A stretch of DNA of 12,387 nt from Monoraphidium neglectum. Its lineage: Eukaryota; Chlorophyta; Chlorophyceae; Sphaeropleales; Selenastraceae. Position 1 is the stretch's first letter; every line of letters starts with the position of its first letter. Of the stretch, positions 8,856 through 12,387 are shown one piece after another. The position numbers were made by a program, and so were the translations under genes. The stretch lies in assembly GCF_000611645.1 (NCBI RefSeq), contig NW_014012075.1:1478-13864 (forward strand), read 5' to 3'. The notes beneath the pieces are model-generated. The model was given only the letters and a program-made list of their open reading frames with translations. It did no database searches and was not told where the DNA came from.

Positions 8856-10400
8856 ATGTCGTCAGTGCGAGATGCAATCGCCCATATGGCCCAGGCGGTC
8901 GGTCATTCTTTCCGGCCGCTCCTGGGTCTCATGGGACAGCAGCAGCAGCAGCAGGGGCAGGAGCACTGTGACGAGCTCCACCAAAACAGTGCGCAGCTCT
9001 CCTCGCCGCATGCAGCAGCAGCACCCCCTGGTGTCGCGGCGCTGCACCCCCAGCAGGAGCTTGTCACGCGCCTGCAGGGCTTGGCGCAGCCGCAGCAGCA
9101 CGGCGAGGCCGACCTTTCCTGCCTGTCTGAGGGGGAGCTGTGGCGCGTCTCTGGCGCCCACGACCTCAGCCAGGCCCCGCAGGAAGTGGAGCGACAGCTG
9201 CGAGAGCAGAGGACTGCAGTGGCGGCGCTGCGACGCACTGGCGGGCCCGCGGAGGAGCTCGTGGGCGCCATGCGCGTGGTCAACGCGCTGAGGGCCACGC
9301 TCCTGCTGCACCTGCAATGGGGGCCGCTGCGGCAGCCGCAGCCTCAGTCGCAGCCGCAGCCGCGGCGGCAAGCAACGGTGCGTATGCCGGCCAGGGCCCC
9401 CAACGCTACGGCACAGCCCTTTCACCTTCTTGAGCACGCACGCCATGCGCCAAGCAGGTTGCGATGCGCAGCCCCCCCCTTCCCCCAGCCTTGGAGAGCC
9501 CTTCCACCGCACTCCCCCACTCCACAGCCCTCGACGTCCCCTGCCGGACACCCACCCGCAGGTGCTGTTGCCCTTGCCGCCGCCGCCGGTCCCGCTGGCC
9601 CGCGTGCCGCACTCTCACCAGATCCTCAGCGCGTTGCGGCCGTTGGGGGTGCAGGACCAGATCAACATGGCGCAGATCAACATGGCGCGGCAGCGGCAAG
9701 CGCAGGAGCAGCTGACGCAGGACGCGCGGCTCGCAGAGCAGTTCAGGCGGGCGGCGCAGCGCCAGCAGCATGCAGCGGCTGGCCCCGACCACTTCCAGGC
9801 GTATGCGCAGGTGGGCGCCCTCCTGCACATGCACCGCACACCCCCGCCTGCACCCCGCCCGCATGCACATGCCTCTGCAGGGCCAGCGACTTGTGAGGAA
9901 ACTCGGCCCGCCTCCCTCGCCGCCGCGCTGACTCTTCACGCCCTGGGTTGATTCTTGCAGGGCGGGCCTGGAGCCTATGAGGGAGGCGCACGGCTGCAGA
10001 TCCTGGCTGTTGGCCCCCAGCCCGCCGCCCTGGCGCCGACGCCCGCCCAGTACGTGCAGTCACTGCGGCAGCCCGCCCCGGGGTTGGCGCAACTGCAGGC
10101 GGACGCTTCACACCTCTGGAGTATGGTGCAGGAACGCGCACAAGAGGAGGCTCAAGCAAACACGGTGGCGCGGCAGCGGGGGCATGGTGAGAGTGTGGCT
10201 GTCACAATTGCTCTGAATGCTGCAGTAACTGTGTCCCACTGCACATTTGGCCTATGCCGCTCGCTTGTGAGCTTTGGACCTGCGGCTGTCATATGATGCA
10301 TCAAATGTTGGCCATTGTGCTTGACCTTCCTGCTGCTGCACAGCAGGGGACGACTCCGCTCAACGCGCTGGCTTGGCAGCGGAGCGGCGCGCAGAAGAGC

Positions 10401-10434
<34 letters not shown>

Positions 10435-12301
10435 CCACCACCACCACCACCACCACCACCAGCAGCACCACCAGCAGCATCACCAACCGCAGCAGCAGCA
10501 GCTGAAGAGGAAAGCCAGTGAGCCCAGGACAATCCAACGCCTTCCCCTTCCGCTACCTCGTCCGGAGCAGCTGCAGGTCCAGCACGGCCCTCCCATGCCA
10601 ACCCGGATGCCTGCAGGCGGGTATCAAACGCTCGCCGGCCCGGCCTGAGCGCATTCTGGGACATGCACCCGGCAGGGTGTTCCACCCTTGCACCGGCTTG
10701 CTTTGTTTAGTGCAAACATGAAATCATGCTGTGCTTGAGGAGTCAAAGCACAGCTCCTGCCAGCCATCGCCACCACGGTCGCGCTCACGCATTGCTGTCT
10801 TGGCCTGCAAGCACCTTGTTGGCCTGCCCTGTGCTGGACGCCTGTTCCCACCCATACGCATGCGCGTGCATACACGCACAACAGCACTCTCGCAAGCACA
10901 CGTGTGCGCTTGTTTGGATGCACATACAGGTCGTCCCTCCGCAGTCAGGAGCGCCGTCCTCCCTGGCACAGGCCTGCTGTTGCACCAGGCACCGCGCATG
11001 GTGAAGCGGTGCGTGCTGGCTCTATGGGGAGGTTGCATCCCGGGGCTTGTGGCGCAAACGGGTCGTCAGAGGCAAACCTGTTGTAGTGCCCAACGCCTGA
11101 GATCTCGACCCGTCCCCTGCAGGCGCTGCCCCGAGTGCACCAAGGAGCGCCCAGAGGACGACATGTGCGCGCAGCCCGGCTTTGGGGAGATTTGCCGGCA
11201 CTGCGTGGCGGAGCAGCAGCGGATGGTGGCCGCGGCTGAGGAGGCGCGGCGGCCGATCGAGGTTGGCCTGGAGCCGGAGGACATGGGGGCGGCGGCGGTG
11301 AGCGGCGCCGCGCCGTGGCTGGGTCGAGGTGCTGGGTTGGCGGCGTCAGGAGCGTAGGGACGTGCAGGATGGCATGGTCAGAGCGTTGGCTGCATGGGGG
11401 ATTGGTCCTACTGCGCAGCTGCTCTGTGCCGCAAACCAGCCCCTCCCATCCTTCCTGTACGGCACTCTGAGCAACCTCAATTCTAGTAGGGCTCATGTGC
11501 ATGTGTCCGCGTTTGTTGCCGCACGTGCGCGCCACCACTGCGCGTCCAGGCACCTGCGGCCCGTGGCAGGGGCCCGCGTGCCAAGAGCTCAGGCGCGGCG
11601 GCGGGCCGGCGGGCGCGCAGTGCGCGGGGGGCGGCGGCGGCCCATGACGCGCAGCTGCAGGGCAAGGGCCACCAGGTGAGGGCGGGGCCAGGGTCGTGGC
11701 CGGGGGGGGGGGTTGGCCCTGCAAACCATGCTGCTTCCGTCCTGTTGCTGGGGTGTTGGCGAGGACGCGGTGCACTGCTCACAGCGATGCCTGTGAGGCA
11801 GGAGGAGGCCCCCGGCCCCACAGCCACCCTGCAGTGAGCCTCCCAACGTCTCATACTGCGGCAATCTAACCCCACAGCGTGTTTGCCGTTCAATCTCACT
11901 GCGGTATCCGCTCCCCCAACTTGCCTTTCCATATGTTCACGCACACCGTTTCTGCTGCACCTTGAAGCACTACTGTTCGCCACCGACCGAAACCTCCGCA
12001 CTCCTGCATGCATGTCCTGCCCCCACTTCCGCCGCACCAGGACGCGCCCATAGTGCTGGACAGCGACGAGGACGTGTGTGAGGCGGCGGCGCCTCAGACC
12101 ACCAGCACAGAGCCCACGGCCGGCGCGGGCGCCAACGGGCGCGCAGCCAGGCGGGCCGCGGCCAACGGGCAGCCCGTGCCTCCCGGGCAGCTGTATGCGG
12201 TGAGCCACGGCACGCAGCAGACGGCTGCCGCCCCAGTTGATGCACACAGCCAGGGTCCAAACCTCAACAACGCGACTGCCTCTAAGCAAACGTCGGGTTG
12301 A
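8856..12301 (+). CDS. Unrecognised Gln/Ala-rich protein with polyGln-polyHis tract, Cys cluster and SUMO-interacting motif
   Basis: I do not recognise the family. Proposed exons: 8856-9377, 9562-9810, 9961-10186, 10347-10620, 11123-11297, 11550-11675 and 12041 to the TGA at 12299-12301, about 610 residues. All phases agree and most donors are GTG-type as in KCBP (GTGCGT, GTGGGC, GTGAGA, GTGAGC, GTGAGG); the exon 4 donor is GTATCA. Visible parts: MSSVRDAIAH start and Q6; a helical Gln/Ala/Arg region (residues about 210-257); Q10-H9 (352-370); LKRKAS; five cysteines (426-451); an Arg/Gly/Ala-rich linker; then APIVLDSDED near 526. An alternative splice path ends exon 4 at 10517 and adds 10930-11008. 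The last exon may instead end at 12199, before GTGAGC, with more exons beyond the window. Composition and motifs suggest a nuclear regulator; this is inference. Confidence 0.6.
8937..8954 (+). repeat. CAG x6 coding for Gln near the N terminus
   Basis: Six consecutive CAG codons in frame in exon 1 of the right-hand gene give Q6 at residues 28-33, followed by GQEH. The purity of the codon suggests replication slippage. Confidence 0.9.
9658..9687 (+). repeat. Exact 15-bp tandem duplication in exon 2
   Basis: The 15-bp unit encoding QINMA occurs twice in a row with no mismatch, giving QINMAQINMA in the helical Gln-rich segment. It preserves the frame. Perfect identity points to a recent duplication. 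Confidence 0.92.
10403..10459 (+). repeat. (CAG)10-(CAC)9 compound repeat coding for polyGln-polyHis
   Basis: Ten CAG then nine CAC units are perfect and in frame in exon 4, followed by mixed Gln/His (QQHHQQHHQPQQQQ) to about 10502. PolyGln is common in transcription regulators and polyHis tracts are known to favour nuclear speckle localisation. The minus strand is open too, but only as a low-complexity shadow. Confidence 0.95.
10621..11122 (+). other. Long intron or intron-exon-intron segment of unsettled structure
   Basis: In the simplest model this is one 502-bp intron, from GG|GTATCA to CCCTGCAG|G, phase 2. In the alternative, exon 4 ends at 10517 before GTGAGC (phase 1), an exon at 10930-11008 encodes RPSAVRSAVLPG...APRMVKR, and a 114-bp intron follows. 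The alternative has stronger donors (GTGAGC, GTGCGT), matching phases and high GC3 in the small exon, but drops the Pro/Gln-rich stretch 10518-10620. The stop at 10647-10649 is bypassed in both. Confidence 0.5.
11123..11204 (+). other. Five-cysteine cluster, C-x2-C-x9-C-x8-C-x2-C
   Basis: The exon opens RCPECTKERPEDDMC and continues with QPGFGEICRHC. The outer four cysteines have the C-x2-C-x18-C-x2-C spacing of plant-type GATA zinc fingers, with a fifth Cys in the loop. The GATA hallmarks (the Trp-Arg in the loop and the CNACG of the second knuckle) are absent, so I call it only a probable zinc-binding module. The acceptor is CCCTGCAG and the downstream helix (VAEQQRMVAAAEEARR) is Gln/Ala/Glu-rich. 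Confidence 0.55.
11550..11675 (+). other. Basic Arg/Gly/Ala linker exon
   Basis: This 42-codon, phase 0-0 exon encodes APAARGRGPRAKSS and a GRRARSARG segment, strongly basic and Gly/Ala-rich. It could serve as a nuclear localisation signal or nucleic-acid contact. It is symmetrical in phase, so it could be skipped without breaking the frame. Confidence 0.5.
11702..11712 (+). repeat. G11 run just inside the intron after the basic-linker exon
   Basis: A run of 11 G lies 26 bp past the donor at 11676 and is preceded by GGGCGGGG and CAGGG. In the pre-mRNA this G-rich stretch could fold as a G-quadruplex. The intron (11676-12040) shows no other feature. Confidence 0.7.
12044..12076 (+). other. 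Candidate SUMO-interacting motif
   Basis: The exon starting at 12041 encodes DAPIVLDSDEDVCE. A Pro-Ile-Val-Leu hydrophobic core followed by Asp, Ser, Asp, Glu, Asp fits the classic SUMO-interacting motif with its acidic/phosphorylatable tail. Short motifs arise by chance, but this one is close to consensus and lies in a likely disordered region. Confidence 0.5.
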
Positions 12302-12387
12302 CCTCCAGCATGGACGGCAGTATACCCGCCCTGCGACGCACTGGCTGCCCTCCCTGATCCCTCAACCGCCGGGCCCCTCCCCTCTGC

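Noticed and set aside
10647..10649. TGA as the end of the right-hand gene
   Set aside because: The downstream Cys-rich, basic and SIM exons join in phase if a donor before this stop is used, and no TGTAA signal follows it closely. It remains possible that two genes are present.
10152..10685. Minus-strand open frame with long Ala and Val/Leu runs
   Set aside because: It is the reverse strand of the CAG/CAC repeat of exon 4 and has no other support.

Overview
This window is nuclear DNA from a GC-rich green alga, most likely a chlorophyte. Three things point there. The genes are cut into many short exons by introns of about 150-350 bp with GTG-type donors. The introns carry long GT/GC and other simple repeats. 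The left gene is KCBP, a kinesin of the plant and green-algal lineage. I cannot name the species from sequence alone.

Left half (1-6582, minus strand): a chain of 19 exons encodes about 815 N-terminal residues of KCBP (kinesin-like calmodulin-binding protein, kinesin-14 family). The order is a short leader, a Gly/Ala-rich stretch, a MyTH4 domain, a FERM domain and the start of the coiled-coil stalk. The gene runs off the left edge before the motor and calmodulin-binding region. All 18 intron phases join in frame and the joined protein follows the plant KCBP tail closely.

Middle (6583-8855): about 2.3 kb between two divergent start codons. I see no supportable gene. It holds short CTG and CT repeats, a relatively AT-rich block, a TATA-like sequence, a G-box and a 22-codon upstream ORF before the right-hand gene.

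Right half (8856 to about 12301, plus strand): a second multi-exon gene whose product I do not recognise. The predicted protein is rich in Gln, Ala and Pro. It has a (CAG)10-(CAC)9 tract coding for polyGln-polyHis, a KRK basic patch, a five-cysteine cluster with C-x2-C-x18-C-x2-C spacing, an Arg/Gly/Ala basic linker and a canonical-looking SUMO-interacting motif followed by acidic residues. This suggests a nuclear regulatory protein, but that is inference. Two parts of the model are uncertain: the splicing between 10518 and 11122, and the 3' end, which is either the stop at 12299-12301 or a further exon outside the window.

The two genes share a divergent upstream region, but nothing in the sequence shows that they act together. 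The strongest candidate for something undescribed is the right-hand protein.
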